DNA of 64,000 nucleotides from NCBI RefSeq assembly GCF_018283455.1, contig NZ_JAAMTH010000001.1, positions 491,001 through 555,000 on the forward strand, in the 5' to 3' direction. This DNA comes from Planococcus sp. MSAK28401. GTDB lineage: Bacteria > Bacillota > Bacilli > Bacillales_A > Planococcaceae. The first letter of the stretch is position 1. Each line of letters starts with the position of its first letter. The position numbers and the translations under genes are program-made. A model generated the notes under the pieces. It searched no databases. It was not told the DNA's origin and was given only the letters and a program-made list of their open reading frames with translations. Below are positions 40,089 through 49,619 of this stretch, piece after piece.

Positions 40089-42476
40089 TTATTTATTCAA
40101 TTTTACGCGCTGCAAACGCAATGCGTTCATGACGACGGAAACGGAACTGAACGCCATCGCTGCGCCTGCGAGCCAAGGTGCTAGGAAGCCGGCAGCGGCA
40201 ATCGGAATGCCGACCGAGTTATAGGCGAGCGCCCAGAACAGGTTTTGCTTGATGTTGCGGACCGTCAGGCGGCTCATGCGGACAGCATCCGCAACGCGCA
40301 TCAAATCGCCTTGCATCAAAGTGATGTCGGCCGCTTCCATGGCGATGGCAGTGCCAGTGCCCATGGCCATGCCGATATCGGCAGTGGCAAGTGCCGGTGC
40401 ATCGTTTAAGCCGTCTCCAGCCATCGCAACTTTGCGTCCTTGTTCTTGCAACTTCGCTACATGTCCGGCTTTTTCAGCAGGCAGTACGCCGGCTACGACT
40501 TCATCGATGCCGACTTGTCTGGCGATGGCATCGGCGGTGCGCTGCTGGTCGCCGGTCAGCATGACGACGCGCAGCCCCATGCGTTTCATTTCTTCAACGG
40601 CGGCTTTTGCGGAATCTTTTATCGTGTCTGCGACAGCGATAAGGCCCGCGTATTTTCCGTCGATGGCAATGAACATCGCGGTCTTGCCGTCTTGTTCCAA
40701 TTGTTCGGCCGCTTGTTCGTCGACTGCGATGCCGTCAAGCAAGCGGCGGTTGCCGACCCAAACGTCCTGGCCATCGACATGCGCTTTGATGCCGTGTCCA
40801 GGAACTGCTTCAAATCTGCTGACCGCAAGCCCAGCAGCACCGAAGTCTGCAATTGCCTGTGCAACGGGGTGCTCGGATTCGCTTTCCGCGCTTGCCACAA
40901 GCCGTTTGACTTGTTCGGCATCGATATCCGGCACCGAGATAAAGTCAGTGACGACCGGTTTGCCGTTGGTGATGGTGCCGGTTTTATCGAGCACAATCGT
41001 ATCGATATGTTTCGTCGTTTCCAGCGATTCGGCAGTTTTAAACAACACGCCTTGTTCAGCGGCGCGTCCAGAACCGGCCATGATCGACGTCGGGGTAGCA
41101 AGTCCCAGCGCACAAGGGCAGGCGATGACGAGAACGGCGATCGTGCTGGTCAGCGCTGCACCGAAATCTCCCGGAGCGACCAGGAAGTACCAGATCAAGA
41201 ACGTCACGATTGCAATGCCGACAACAATCGGCACGAATATACCTGAAATTTGGTCAGCCAGCCGTTGAATCGGCGCTTTCGACCCTTGCGCCTGTTCGAC
41301 AACGCGGATGATATTCGATAACACCGTGTCTTTGCCGATCTTATCGGCGCGCACTTTCAATGAACCATTGGCATTGACGGTCGCGGCGAATACCGCATCG
41401 CCCGCCGACTTATCGACCGGCAGGCTTTCCCCGGTCAGCATCGACTCGTCAACAGCGGAACTGCCAGAAACAACCGCCGCATCGACAGGAATCGAAGCGC
41501 CCGGTTTGATCAACAGGATATCGCCTTCTTTGACATCTGTAATCGACACACTGATGAATTCTTCGCCGCGTTCGACTAGCGCATGCTGCGGCTGCAACTT
41601 CATCAGTTTCTTGATGGCATCGGACGAGCGGCCTTTCGCGCGGGCTTCAAATACTTTGCCGAGAACGATCAAGGTGATCAAGACGGCACTCGTTTCGAAA
41701 TACAAGCCCATATTATGGCCCATCCCTAAGTTTGCAAGGACCAGATAGACGCTGTAGAAATAGGCGGCCGATGTACCGAGTGCAACCAATACATCCATAT
41801 TGGCGCTTTTGTTTTTTAATGCGAAATAGGCGCCTTTATAGAAGGTCGCGCCGACCCAGAATTGCACCGGCGTCGCAAGCGCCCATTGCACAAACGGGTT
41901 CATCAGGAACTCAGGGACATACATCCAGGACGTAAATGTGAAATGACTGAACATTGTCCATAGGAGCGGCAGTGAGAAAGCGGCAGATATCCAGAAAAGG
42001 CGAGTCTTTTTCTTGATTTCCTGTTCTTTGTAATCGGTCGCTTCCTGCTGGTCCTGCTCGAGCACGGCGTCATAGCCGAGCGATTGGATTTTTTGGACGA
42101 AAGCTTCAGGAGTCAAAGTGCCTGGGCTGTAAACCACATGGCCGCTTTCTAGCGCCAAATTGATTGTCGCGTTTTCGACACCGTCCATTCGGTTCAGCGC
42201 CTTTTCGATTCGCGCTGAACAGTTTGCGCAGGTCATGCCCTGGATCGAAAAATCGACTTCTTCTTGCTGGATGCCATAGCCGAGCTGTTCGACTTTTTGA
42301 TGCAAATCGTTCAAATTGGATTGTTCGTCATCGAAATTGACCGATGCTTTTTCAGTTGCGAAATTGACCGTCGCCTCGGACACGCCAGGGAGCTTCTGCA
42401 AGCCTTTCTCGACCCGATTCGCACACGCAGCACAGGTCATGCCGGTGATCGGCAATTCCGTTTGCTTTATTGCCAT
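40089..42476 (-). CDS. copA: Copper-exporting P1B-1 ATPase CopA
   Basis: 795 residues. Two N-terminal HMA domains have CAAC (residues 15-18) and CANC (83-86). Eight membrane helices follow, with TGES in the actuator domain, [13 protein letters not shown] as the CPC ion site, DKTGTIT as the phosphorylation site, SEHPVAQA, and [11 protein letters not shown]. The last helices contain [12 protein letters not shown] and [15 protein letters not shown], the copper-specific YN and MxxSS signatures. Exports Cu(I). ATG 42476 matches the Bacillus start and has AAGGTGG upstream. It lies downstream of csoR and copZ with a separate CsoR-type box. Confidence 0.95.
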   Translation of the reverse strand: MAIKQTELPITGMTCAACANRVEKGLQKLPGVSEATVNFATEKASVNFDDEQSNLNDLHQKVEQLGYGIQQEEVDFSIQGMTCANCSARIEKALNRMDGVENATINLALESGHVVYSPGTLTPEAFVQKIQSLGYDAVLEQDQQEATDYKEQEIKKKTRLFWISAAFSLPLLWTMFSHFTFTSWMYVPEFLMNPFVQWALATPVQFWVGATFYKGAYFALKNKSANMDVLVALGTSAAYFYSVYLVLANLGMGHNMGLYFETSAVLITLIVLGKVFEARAKGRSSDAIKKLMKLQPQHALVERGEEFISVSITDVKEGDILLIKPGASIPVDAAVVSGSSAVDESMLTGESLPVDKSAGDAVFAATVNANGSLKVRADKIGKDTVLSNIIRVVEQAQGSKAPIQRLADQISGIFVPIVVGIAIVTFLIWYFLVAPGDFGAALTSTIAVLVIACPCALGLATPTSIMAGSGRAAEQGVLFKTAESLETTKHIDTIVLDKTGTITNGKPVVTDFISVPDIDAEQVKRLVASAESESEHPVAQAIADFGAAGLAVSRFEAVPGHGIKAHVDGQDVWVGNRRLLDGIAVDEQAAEQLEQDGKTAMFIAIDGKYAGLIAVADTIKDSAKAAVEEMKRMGLRVVMLTGDQQRTADAIARQVGIDEVVAGVLPAEKAGHVAKLQEQGRKVAMAGDGLNDAPALATADIGMAMGTGTAIAMEAADITLMQGDLMRVADAVRMSRLTVRNIKQNLFWALAYNSVGIPIAAAGFLAPWLAGAAMAFSSVSVVMNALRLQRVKLNK

Positions 42477-42492
42477 TGGGAATCCCACCTTC

Positions 42493-42510
42493 ATACCTTA
42501 TAGGGGTATA
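42493..42510. promoter_or_regulatory. CsoR box upstream of copA
   Basis: ATACCTTATAGGGGTATA, the TACC-N-GGGGTA type copper operator, 17 nt before the copA start and directly after the copZ terminator. Confidence 0.75.
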
Positions 42511-42516
42511 TTGTTT

Positions 42517-42547
42517 TGAAAAAAATAACTGCGTTTCCGCAGTTATT
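42517..42547 (-). terminator. Terminator or attenuator between copZ and copA
   Basis: AATAACTGCG/CGCAGTTATT hairpin with T7 on the minus strand, overlapping the end of copZ. Confidence 0.8.
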
Positions 42548-42764
42548 CGCTCAATGCTGCTACATCATAGCCTTGATCTTCGATAGCTGAGGCGATTTGA
42601 GCCACATCGACATTCGCGCTGTCATATGTGACATCCACTGCGCCTTGTTCAAGTGAAACATCTACTTTTTCGACGCCAGAAAGTGCGCCGACGCTGTCTT
42701 CTACGGATTTTACACAATGTTGGCAGCTCATGCCGCTTACTTGCAAATGGACTTGTTCTTTCAT
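42543..42764 (-). CDS. copZ: Copper chaperone CopZ
   Basis: 73 residues, a single HMA domain with GMSCQHC at the N-terminus and the alternating beta-alpha pattern of Atx1/CopZ. Cytosolic Cu(I) carrier delivering to CopA. AAGGAGGAAT lies before the ATG. Located between csoR and copA as in Bacillus relatives. Confidence 0.93.
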   Translation of the reverse strand: MKEQVHLQVSGMSCQHCVKSVEDSVGALSGVEKVDVSLEQGAVDVTYDSANVDVAQIASAIEDQGYDVAALSE

Positions 42765-42792
42765 GAAAAATTCCTCCTTGATTTTTATATTA

Positions 42793-43113
42793 TTATTTTC
42801 TCATCAACTTTTGGAACGTGACGAGCAATTCATCCAGAATCTCTTCATCGCCTGAAGCCAGGCGGTCTTTAACACAGCCTTTTAAATGGCCGTCGAGCAG
42901 CACTTTCGTTACGCTGTTCAATGCAGACTGGGTAGCAGCCAATTGCGTAATAATGTCATCACAATAGACATCCCGGTCCACCATGCCTTTGATGCCGCGC
43001 ACTTGCCCTTCGATGCGATTCAGCCGGTTCGTCAAATCCCGCTTGACCGAAGGGGGATGGTGGCTTTTTCTGCAGGCATCAGGGGCTGGTATTTCTTCGA
43101 TTGCTTCACTCAT
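42793..43113 (-). CDS. csoR: Copper-sensing repressor CsoR
   Basis: 106 residues of the DUF156/CsoR family. The sensor residues Cys in VYCDDII, His in GHLKGC and the following Cys give the C-H-C Cu(I) site; the conserved LNRIEGQVRGIKGM starts the helical bundle. Cu(I) binding releases it from TACC-GGTA boxes. GGAGGGG precedes the ATG. First gene of csoR-copZ-copA, with its own box in the promoter spacer (autoregulated). Confidence 0.93.
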   Translation of the reverse strand: MSEAIEEIPAPDACRKSHHPPSVKRDLTNRLNRIEGQVRGIKGMVDRDVYCDDIITQLAATQSALNSVTKVLLDGHLKGCVKDRLASGDEEILDELLVTFQKLMRK

Positions 43114-43196
43114 TCAAATCCCCTCCAATTTTTCGGCTAGCGAATCGTTCGCCGGCTTTATCCAATCGACAAATGAATAGTTTTGATTACACCCCG

Positions 43197-43225
43197 AGTA
43201 TACCTTAAGGGGGTATGCGAATCAA
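43197..43225 (-). promoter_or_regulatory. Promoter and CsoR box of the copper operon
   Basis: Minus strand -35 TTGATT, 17-nt spacer, -10 TATACT. The spacer contains the CsoR box, read on the plus strand as ATACCTTAAGGGGGTAT (43200-43216), so bound repressor covers the promoter. Confidence 0.85.
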
Positions 43226-43267
43226 GAGATTAACTCAGACTTTGCATTTGTCATCAAATTGATACGT

Positions 43268-43296
43268 TTGAAACCCTGAAATGATGGTATTATATA
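43268..43296 (+). promoter_or_regulatory. Sigma-A promoter of the 47-residue protein gene
   Basis: TTGAAA, 17-nt spacer, TATATA; about 100 nt before the start codon. Confidence 0.6.
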
Positions 43297-43398
43297 CGTA
43301 GATAAGGAAAAGTCAACTATTTCGAACGGAACAGTCACATCAGCGAGATCTGCACACGTCCAAATAGCAACAACTACTCTATAAAGAGGTGATCATGG

Positions 43399-43542
43399 AT
43401 GATTAAAAATGGAGAGATCCGCAACATTGTATCGAATCTGGCAAAACTTGGCGTCCAAGCGACGATAACAAAATCCCGTGTTGAGCTCAGCAAAACCCTG
43501 GCATTGCCGCAACCTACGCAAGCCTCATCGCATTCTTCATAA
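43399..43542 (+). CDS. Small basic protein of unknown function
   Basis: 47 residues, start MIKNGEIRNIVSNLAKLG, with a predicted helix followed by a Ser/Gln-rich tail. AAGAGGTGATC is 5-9 nt upstream, a promoter is present and a terminator follows immediately. These make it a real, independently transcribed gene. No family recognised. Confidence 0.65.
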   Translation: MIKNGEIRNIVSNLAKLGVQATITKSRVELSKTLALPQPTQASSHSS

Positions 43543-43577
43543 AAAAACTCCGACGCCCACTGCGCCGGAGTTTTTAT
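43543..43577. terminator. Bidirectional terminator
   Basis: CTCCG/CGGAG stem extended by AA/TT, flanked by A7 and T5, between the small gene and convergent rodA. Confidence 0.75.
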
Positions 43578-43582
43578 TGTAC

Positions 43583-44767
43583 TTATGAATTTTGGCTAGA
43601 GCGGTCGAACATATAATTCTTGTGATGGAATCGCATGCTGAAGACAACGCCGAGTGCGAGCATATTGCCGATCAAGGAGCTGCCCCCGTAGCTGATAAAA
43701 GGAAGCGGGATCCCGGTGATTGGCAGCAATTGGATGGTCATGCCGATATTCTGGAAGACGTGGAACGTGATCATTGCAATGATGCCGGCACACACATAAG
43801 TACTGAAGGTATCCTTGAATTGAAGCGTGATTTTCGTCAAATGATAAATGAGCATGAAGAACAAAATAATGACGGCGCTTGCCCCGATAAAGCCGAAATC
43901 TTCCGAGATGACGGTAAAGATGAAATCGGTATGGTTTTCCGGAACGTATACTTGGCGGCCTTGGTAGCCTTTGCCGAACACTTCCCCGGAACCGATCGCA
44001 TTCAAGGCAGCGATCAGGTTATAGCCCCCTGACTCTGCATAGGAATATGGATCAAGCCATGTGTAGATGCGCTCGAACATATAGGGCTTCAAGCCGAAGC
44101 GCCCCAGCAAATCCTGCATATTGAGCGTCATCCATAACAAGGTAACGCCAATGAGCGCGACACCGCCGAAGCTTGGCAAGATGATTTTCCAGGAGATCCC
44201 GGAGACGACCACGATGGCCAAAGTAATGGCGATGAACACCAGTGCCGTTCCAAGGTCGGGCTGGAGCAGGATGAAGCCGAGTGGCACCGCGAGCATGAAG
44301 GCGATTTTCCCGAGCAGCAGCAAATCGGTTTTGATGGTGCTCAGCACATGATGTTCATGATGCGAAGAAATCATTTTCGCGAGCGCTAGAATATAGAAGG
44401 TTTTCATGAACTCGGCTGGCTGGATATTGACGAATGGCGTATGGAACCAGGCTTTTGCGCCATTGATCGGCTGTGCGATCTGGCCTTGCCCGTCCGGTGC
44501 AATCATAAGGGCGAGTAAGAGCAAAATGCCCGCTCCGTATAAATAATACGCCATTTTTTTGTATTGGTCGGTATCGAAGTACATCAATACCGCGATCATT
44601 CCAGCTGACACGATGTAGAACAGCGCCTGGCGTGGGACGAAATTGGTCAAGTACTGCCCGGAAGTCTGGGCAGAAGAGATTGCGACCAAGCTGACGATGA
44701 AAAACAGGAACAATATAAAGGTGAGCGACCAATCGAAGCGATCGGAAAAGCTCTTGTTAGTTTGCAT
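43583..44767 (-). CDS. rodA: SEDS peptidoglycan polymerase RodA-like
   Basis: 394 residues, ten membrane helices. SEDS signatures are present: NIQPAEFMK, LLQPDLGTALVF, the large extracellular loop between helices 7 and 8 containing GYQGRQVYVPENHTDFIF, and ITGIPLPFISYGGSSLIGNM. Transglycosylase of the elongation machinery, working with a class B PBP. Planococci are often cocci or short rods, so RodA versus FtsW is judged from similarity to RodA. AGGTGAAT precedes the ATG. Confidence 0.88.
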   Translation of the reverse strand: MQTNKSFSDRFDWSLTFILFLFFIVSLVAISSAQTSGQYLTNFVPRQALFYIVSAGMIAVLMYFDTDQYKKMAYYLYGAGILLLLALMIAPDGQGQIAQPINGAKAWFHTPFVNIQPAEFMKTFYILALAKMISSHHEHHVLSTIKTDLLLLGKIAFMLAVPLGFILLQPDLGTALVFIAITLAIVVVSGISWKIILPSFGGVALIGVTLLWMTLNMQDLLGRFGLKPYMFERIYTWLDPYSYAESGGYNLIAALNAIGSGEVFGKGYQGRQVYVPENHTDFIFTVISEDFGFIGASAVIILFFMLIYHLTKITLQFKDTFSTYVCAGIIAMITFHVFQNIGMTIQLLPITGIPLPFISYGGSSLIGNMLALGVVFSMRFHHKNYMFDRSSQNS

Positions 44768-44924
44768 ATCAATTCACCTATACTTTTCTTAATCTATAAC
44801 GCCCATCATTATACAGCATACGCCAAACTTATGCGCATGCAAAAAGTAATGACGATTTGAAAACAGGAATGTTTCCTAACCGGCCCCCAAGCCGTATAAT
44901 GAGAGAGGAAATGGAGTGGGGCAC

Positions 44925-45695
44925 ATGGAGAAAAGACCGTTGAAGACGGATTTTTACATACAGCATTTATATATCTATGTGAGCGAAGCGGACCGGATGG
45001 CGCTTTTCAGCGGTTTTGGCTTCGGGCATTTTCTCGAAGCGGTCGACATGCCGGAGAATCTTTTGCTTTTGAAGCATCCGTATGAGGAAGCTTCTTTTAA
45101 TATGCACACCCATCTGGACTTTGCGACGAGGGAAGAATACAGCCAATTAAAAAGGGCACGCTCCAATCGAAGAAGCGAATTCTGTTGGGTGGATTTCCGC
45201 AGTGAAAAGCAATTGAACTCACTGACGGCCCAAGAGCAGGCGGAACTTCTTTACTTGGGACATAAAAAAGAACCGGTAAAAAGCCCATTCTTCACCACGC
45301 TGCAAAACGACTATGTGTATTTGGCGGGCGAGGAAAAGGAATGGACCAAGATCTATTTCCGGCGCATGGAAAAACTCGGCGCATTGATTGCCAATCATTT
45401 CACGCAAATCATCCGCAAGGAAACGAATGGCCAGCATTTTTTTCGCCGCCGGATGAGGGACTTGATTCCGGAGCTGCCGAAAGAGCAATTCCATAAACTG
45501 CGAATGGATATGGGTGAAGGGGTGCTGCTATCACTGGCTGACCCTGAAAAAACGAAAAATACGATTGAACTCCATGTCCGGACCGTCGGCGAAATCGATT
45601 TTATGGACGAGTTCTGGGAAGATATTGGGGAAACGATCCGCAAGCCGCTATCGGGACGGATTGTCTACGACCGAAAACTAAAAGGCTGGAAATGA
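44925..45695 (+). CDS. Conserved-looking protein of unknown function
   Basis: 256 residues, soluble, with no signal peptide, membrane segment or recognised motif. The protein is rich in aromatic and charged residues, with mixed alpha/beta pattern. A consensus -10 (TATAAT, 44896) precedes it and GGAGTGG lies before the ATG. It is divergent from rodA and closed by its own terminator. I cannot assign a function. Confidence 0.75.
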   Translation: MEKRPLKTDFYIQHLYIYVSEADRMALFSGFGFGHFLEAVDMPENLLLLKHPYEEASFNMHTHLDFATREEYSQLKRARSNRRSEFCWVDFRSEKQLNSLTAQEQAELLYLGHKKEPVKSPFFTTLQNDYVYLAGEEKEWTKIYFRRMEKLGALIANHFTQIIRKETNGQHFFRRRMRDLIPELPKEQFHKLRMDMGEGVLLSLADPEKTKNTIELHVRTVGEIDFMDEFWEDIGETIRKPLSGRIVYDRKLKGWK

Positions 45696-45724
45696 TACCC
45701 GGTAAGACGCGGGTATCATTTTTA
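45691..45724 (+). terminator. Terminator of the unknown gene
   Basis: AATGATACCCG/CGGGTATCATT perfect arms including the stop codon, then T4. Confidence 0.85.
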
Positions 45725-45825
45725 TTTGCCAAAGTTAAAAGGATTCGTGACATGCCTATTCAAATAGGTCAGATGAAAGAGTGGAAGGCGGCGACTAATG
45801 AATAAGCGAAAGGTACTTGAGCTTG

Positions 45826-46005
45826 TTCATTTGCGACGCATTTGCTCGCAAATGTGAGAGCAGCTGAGGGAATAGCTGAGTTTTAAAGTGAACCATTAGC
45901 GAAAAAAGAGGCTGAGTCCATGCCCTGGCAGCTGGAAGCGCGACGTCCTGTCGCACCAGCTGCATGACCCACATCCTGTGGGCCCGAAAGCGTCCGCCTG
46001 GAGCG
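45826..46005. repeat. Structured dispersed repeat, copy B
   Basis: Same element as 27249-27450. Hairpins: CATTTGCTCGCAAATG (45839-45854); GCAGCTGG/CCAGCTGC (45928-45963) enclosing GCGAC-GTCCT-GTCGC; CCCACA-TCC-TGTGGG (45968-45982). Four base pairs differ from copy A with both partners changed. The rest of the gap before ddl holds no gene that I can see. Confidence 0.85.
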
Positions 46006-46147
46006 ATTTAACTACTTTCTTTTACGCTATCTAATTCTACAACCTAACTTAATTCAGTGCGATTTTACAGCCGCTGACAAAAAGATTTTTCGGCTGACAG
46101 CGTTCGTGATAAACTAGGCAATATGCAAAACGAAATGAGGGTCATTG

Positions 46148-47218
46148 ATGAAAAAACGAATTGGGCTTTTATATGGCGGCAAATCCGCTGAACACGAAGT
46201 ATCGTTGACAACAGCCAGCGCATTTTCGAAAGCGCTTGATTTTGATAAATACGAAGTTTACCCGATCTATATCACACAAGAAGGCGAATGGCGAAAAGGC
46301 ACTCCTTTAGTTGGGGCTGTTTCTTCTATAAAAGAACTTCAACTGGCAGGGGAAGGGGAGCGCAAGAACGACATTTCCAGTTTCCTTCCAAATGTTCAAG
46401 AGCAAACACTTGATGTGATCATTCCATTGCTCCACGGGCCGAACGGGGAAGACGGCACGGTGCAAGGTTTGCTCGAAGTGATGAATTTGCCGTATGTCGG
46501 CAATGGCGTTCTTGCCTCATCAGCGGGCATGGACAAAGTAGTCATGAAGCAATTGTTCGAACAAGCCGGCCTGAACCAGACGCCGTATGTCTATTTCTTG
46601 CGCCGCGATTGGAAAAATAACCAAGACCTGTGGTTGGACAAAGTTGAGCAGGAGCTCACATGGCCAGTATTCGTCAAGCCGGCAAACCTCGGTTCAAGTG
46701 TCGGAATCAGCAAAGCCGAATCGCGCGAAGAACTGATCGCCGCGGTGGAGGAAGCACTTAAATTCGACCGTAAAATCGTCATCGAGCAAGGCGTCGTCGG
46801 TCGTGAAATCGAAGTGGGGGTGCTTGGCAACGATGAGCCGGAATGCTCGGTAGCAGGCGAAATCAAACCATTGAAAGCTTTTTATGATTATCAGGCAAAA
46901 TACAAAGACGGCAACACGGCGATGATCATCCCGGCAGAATTGCCAGAAGTGGTTTATGCACAACTTGTTGAGTCGGCGAAAAAAGCGTTCAAGATCCTCG
47001 ATTGTTCAGGGCTTGTGCGCGCAGACTTTTTCGTGACGGATGGCCACGAGATCATCATCAATGAAGTCAATACTTTGCCAGGCTTTACACCGTACAGCAT
47101 GTTCCCGCTGTTGTGGCAGCATACCGGCCTTGAGTATCCTGATTTGATTGAGAAACTTATCGCACTTGCTATTGAACGTTTTGAAGAAAAACAATTATTG
47201 CAATTTAAAATGGATTGA
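46148..47218 (+). CDS. ddl: D-alanine--D-alanine ligase
   Basis: 356 residues, ATP-grasp fold. N-terminal [14 protein letters not shown], then [30 protein letters not shown] (ATP loop) and [28 protein letters not shown] with the Mg-binding Glu and Asn. Joins two D-Ala for the peptidoglycan precursor. Position equivalent to the vancomycin-specificity residue cannot be judged confidently. GAGGG lies 9 nt before the ATG. Followed after 13 nt by murF. Confidence 0.95.
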   Translation: MKKRIGLLYGGKSAEHEVSLTTASAFSKALDFDKYEVYPIYITQEGEWRKGTPLVGAVSSIKELQLAGEGERKNDISSFLPNVQEQTLDVIIPLLHGPNGEDGTVQGLLEVMNLPYVGNGVLASSAGMDKVVMKQLFEQAGLNQTPYVYFLRRDWKNNQDLWLDKVEQELTWPVFVKPANLGSSVGISKAESREELIAAVEEALKFDRKIVIEQGVVGREIEVGVLGNDEPECSVAGEIKPLKAFYDYQAKYKDGNTAMIIPAELPEVVYAQLVESAKKAFKILDCSGLVRADFFVTDGHEIIINEVNTLPGFTPYSMFPLLWQHTGLEYPDLIEKLIALAIERFEEKQLLQFKMD

Positions 47219-47231
47219 GTGGGGAGAACCT

Positions 47232-48590
47232 ATGAAAAAAACGATTGAACAGATAGCCAATTGGCTGGACATCAAGACGAATTTAAAAGGGATTGAAGTG
47301 ACTGGCGTGTCGATCAATACGCGGACGCTGAAGCCGGGCGATTTGTTCATTCCGTTCCGCGGCGAAAATGCCAATGGGCATAAATATGTCCGCTATGCGA
47401 TCGAAGCGGGAGCTGCCGCTGCATTATGGCAGAGCGACGAACCGGAGCCGCCGTCCGATTTGCCTTTGTTGATCGTTGACGATTGCGAAAAGGCATTGCA
47501 GGAAATGGCGCGCGCTTACCGCAATGAATTGAAGGCGACCGTGATCGGCATTACCGGATCCAACGGCAAAACTTCGACAAAAGATTTGGTCGCGAGCGTC
47601 TTGAAGCCATACTATAAAGTCCAGAAAACGCAAGGCAATTTCAATAATGAACTCGGGCTGCCGCTGACGATCCTGTCTTTGGATGAAGACACCAAATACG
47701 TGGTCCTCGAAATGGGCATGAGTGGCTTCGGTCAGATTCAATTCTTGTCTGAGCTTGCACGCCCGGATTATGCGGTCATTACCAATATCGGCGAAGCACA
47801 TATGCAAGATCTCGGGTCGAGAGAAGGCATCGCCGAGGCGAAGTTCGAAATCGTTGCCGGACTGGAGCAACACGGCAAACTTTTCTACGACGGCGATGAG
47901 CCTTTGCTGTTGCCGTTTGTTGAAGATTTCACGCAAGCGGTATCGTTCGGCTTCGGCCCGGATAATGAATTGAGCGTGACTGATATCAAAGCGACTGAAG
48001 ATGGCAGCAGCTTCTTGGTCAATGGCATCATCGACGCGAAGTTCTCCATCCCGGTACTTGGCGAACATCAGGTGAAAAACACTTTGCCGGCTATTTTGAT
48101 CGCCCTTGAAGCCGGATTGACGGAAGAAGAAATCCGCCGTTCGTTGAAAAATGCAGCGCTGACCGATATGCGCATGCAATTGGTGCCTGCTGATAACGGG
48201 GCAGTGTTCATTAATGATGCGTACAACGCGGCACCGACTTCCGTGAAAGCGGCACTGAACTTTATCCGCGAGACGACGATGAAAGAAACGAAATGGGCAG
48301 TGCTTGGCGATATGCTGGAACTTGGCGAGCATGAACAGCGCTTCCATGAAGAGCTGGCAAGTTCGATTGGGCCGGAACTCGAAGGTGTCTGCCTTTACGG
48401 CCCGCGCATGAAATGGCTTTACGACAAATTGGCTACTTCTTACGAAGGGAAATTATTGTGGAGTGAAGACGATTACGGCCCGATAATCGATCTTTTGAAA
48501 AAAAACGTCAAAAAAGATACAGCTGTCCTCGTCAAAGGTTCGCGTGGCATGGCGCTTGAAAAAGTCATCGAACCGTTCACAGGCCAATGA
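47232..48590 (+). CDS. murF: UDP-MurNAc-tripeptide--D-Ala-D-Ala ligase
   Basis: 452 residues. The Mur-ligase core includes ITGSNGKTSTKD (P-loop), GNFNNELGLPLT, NIGEAHM and NDAYNAAPTSVKAAL, the last typical of MurF. Uses the Ddl product made by the preceding gene, which explains the pairing. ATG 47232 follows GGGGAGAACC. Its stop overlaps the esterase start by 4 nt. Confidence 0.95.
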   Translation: MKKTIEQIANWLDIKTNLKGIEVTGVSINTRTLKPGDLFIPFRGENANGHKYVRYAIEAGAAAALWQSDEPEPPSDLPLLIVDDCEKALQEMARAYRNELKATVIGITGSNGKTSTKDLVASVLKPYYKVQKTQGNFNNELGLPLTILSLDEDTKYVVLEMGMSGFGQIQFLSELARPDYAVITNIGEAHMQDLGSREGIAEAKFEIVAGLEQHGKLFYDGDEPLLLPFVEDFTQAVSFGFGPDNELSVTDIKATEDGSSFLVNGIIDAKFSIPVLGEHQVKNTLPAILIALEAGLTEEEIRRSLKNAALTDMRMQLVPADNGAVFINDAYNAAPTSVKAALNFIRETTMKETKWAVLGDMLELGEHEQRFHEELASSIGPELEGVCLYGPRMKWLYDKLATSYEGKLLWSEDDYGPIIDLLKKNVKKDTAVLVKGSRGMALEKVIEPFTGQ

Positions 48591-49282
48591 AAACCGGCGT
48601 CCTGTGCATCCATGGGTTTACCGGAGGACCGTTTGAAGTAGAGCCGTTTGCTGCTTATTTGAGTGAGCAGACGGATTGGGTCATTGAGATTCCGACATTG
48701 CCGGGGCATGGCGAAAAGCTCGAACTTGGGGAACAAAGCGCAGAAGTGTGGATGATGGAAGCGGAGCTTGCATTAAAACGCCTGAAAGCGAAAGCCGACC
48801 GCATTATCATCGTCGGTTTCTCAATGGGCGGGTTGATCGCGCTGTACTTGGCGATGCGTTATAAAATCGACCGCCTGGTGTTATTGAGTGCGGCCGTGAA
48901 ATACATCAGCCCGATGCAAATCCGGGAAGAAGTGCGGGAAGCGATGCGTGATGTATTCGGCAAGCGCATCAATCAAAATGCGCTGTACCATCTATATGAA
49001 TATAAATTCCGCAATACCCCAATTCGTTCAACGATCGAGTTCCTGCGCGTCGTCAAAACGGTCGAACCGTATTATCATTTGATTGACGTCCCGGCGTTCA
49101 TTGTCCAAGGCGAAAAGGACAGCGTCGTCCCGCCGTCTGCAGCTAAGCATATATATGACCACCTCGGTTCAAAAGAAAAGCAGCTTTATCACTCGGCGAC
49201 CGGCAAGCATTTGATCTGCTATAGTGACGATGCTGCTGAATGGTTTCCGAAAGCCCTGCAATTCATGCGCCTAGGACAGTAA
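48587..49282 (+). CDS. Alpha/beta-hydrolase, carboxylesterase Est30-like
   Basis: 231 residues. HGFTGGPFEVEPFA forms the oxyanion region, GFSMGG holds the nucleophile Ser, GEKDSVVPP the Asp and TGKHLICYSD the His, as in Geobacillus Est30 and B. subtilis YvaK. Hydrolyses medium-chain carboxyl esters; the physiological substrate is unknown. Translationally coupled to murF (ATGA overlap). In many Bacillus genomes the relative sits near secG/rnr instead, so this position is a local difference. Confidence 0.9.
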   Translation: MKTGVLCIHGFTGGPFEVEPFAAYLSEQTDWVIEIPTLPGHGEKLELGEQSAEVWMMEAELALKRLKAKADRIIIVGFSMGGLIALYLAMRYKIDRLVLLSAAVKYISPMQIREEVREAMRDVFGKRINQNALYHLYEYKFRNTPIRSTIEFLRVVKTVEPYYHLIDVPAFIVQGEKDSVVPPSAAKHIYDHLGSKEKQLYHSATGKHLICYSDDAAEWFPKALQFMRLGQ

Positions 49283-49367
49283 ACTGATAATTGGAACCTT
49301 TGCATATCAATTGCATGTGTAGCTAAAGCATGTTACTCTGTTTAGAGCAATGGATACATTTTTGAGA

Positions 49368-49396
49368 CACTCTTCCTCCGTGAAGAGGTTTTTTTT
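49368..49396 (+). terminator. Terminator in the gap before cshA
   Basis: CTCTTC/GAAGAG stem followed by T8, about 90 nt after the esterase gene; it probably ends the ddl-murF-esterase transcript. Confidence 0.75.
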
Positions 49397-49451
49397 GAGC
49401 ATAAACGGTTTGTTCTACTTAATGGGGAAGACAACCCCCGCTGTGCAGACC

Positions 49452-49474
49452 GCTCGGCAACGACCGAGCTTTTC
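49452..49474 (+). promoter_or_regulatory. Leader hairpin upstream of cshA
   Basis: GCTCGG/CCGAGC hairpin followed by T4, 145 nt before cshA. Either a second weak terminator or an element of a long cshA leader. The rest of this 340-nt gap shows no gene. Confidence 0.35.
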
Positions 49475-49619
49475 CTGTTCACACATCCCCTCTGACTTAA
49501 AACTCCAGAGCATGATTTTCGACGTGAAAGTTCTTAATAAAGGCTCGACCTTGTCATAAATTCATCTAAAATGTGTACCATTTGTAAATAAGATGAAGAC
49601 AAAAGGAGATTGAAAAAAT

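Noticed and set aside
40249..41268. Long plus-strand frames opposite copA
   Set aside because: Mirror frames produced by codon bias of copA; Ser/Ala/Thr-rich without family signatures.
49350..49559. 69-codon frame in the cshA leader
   Set aside because: It runs through a hairpin-T8 terminator and a second hairpin, lacks a ribosome binding site and shows no protein-like pattern.
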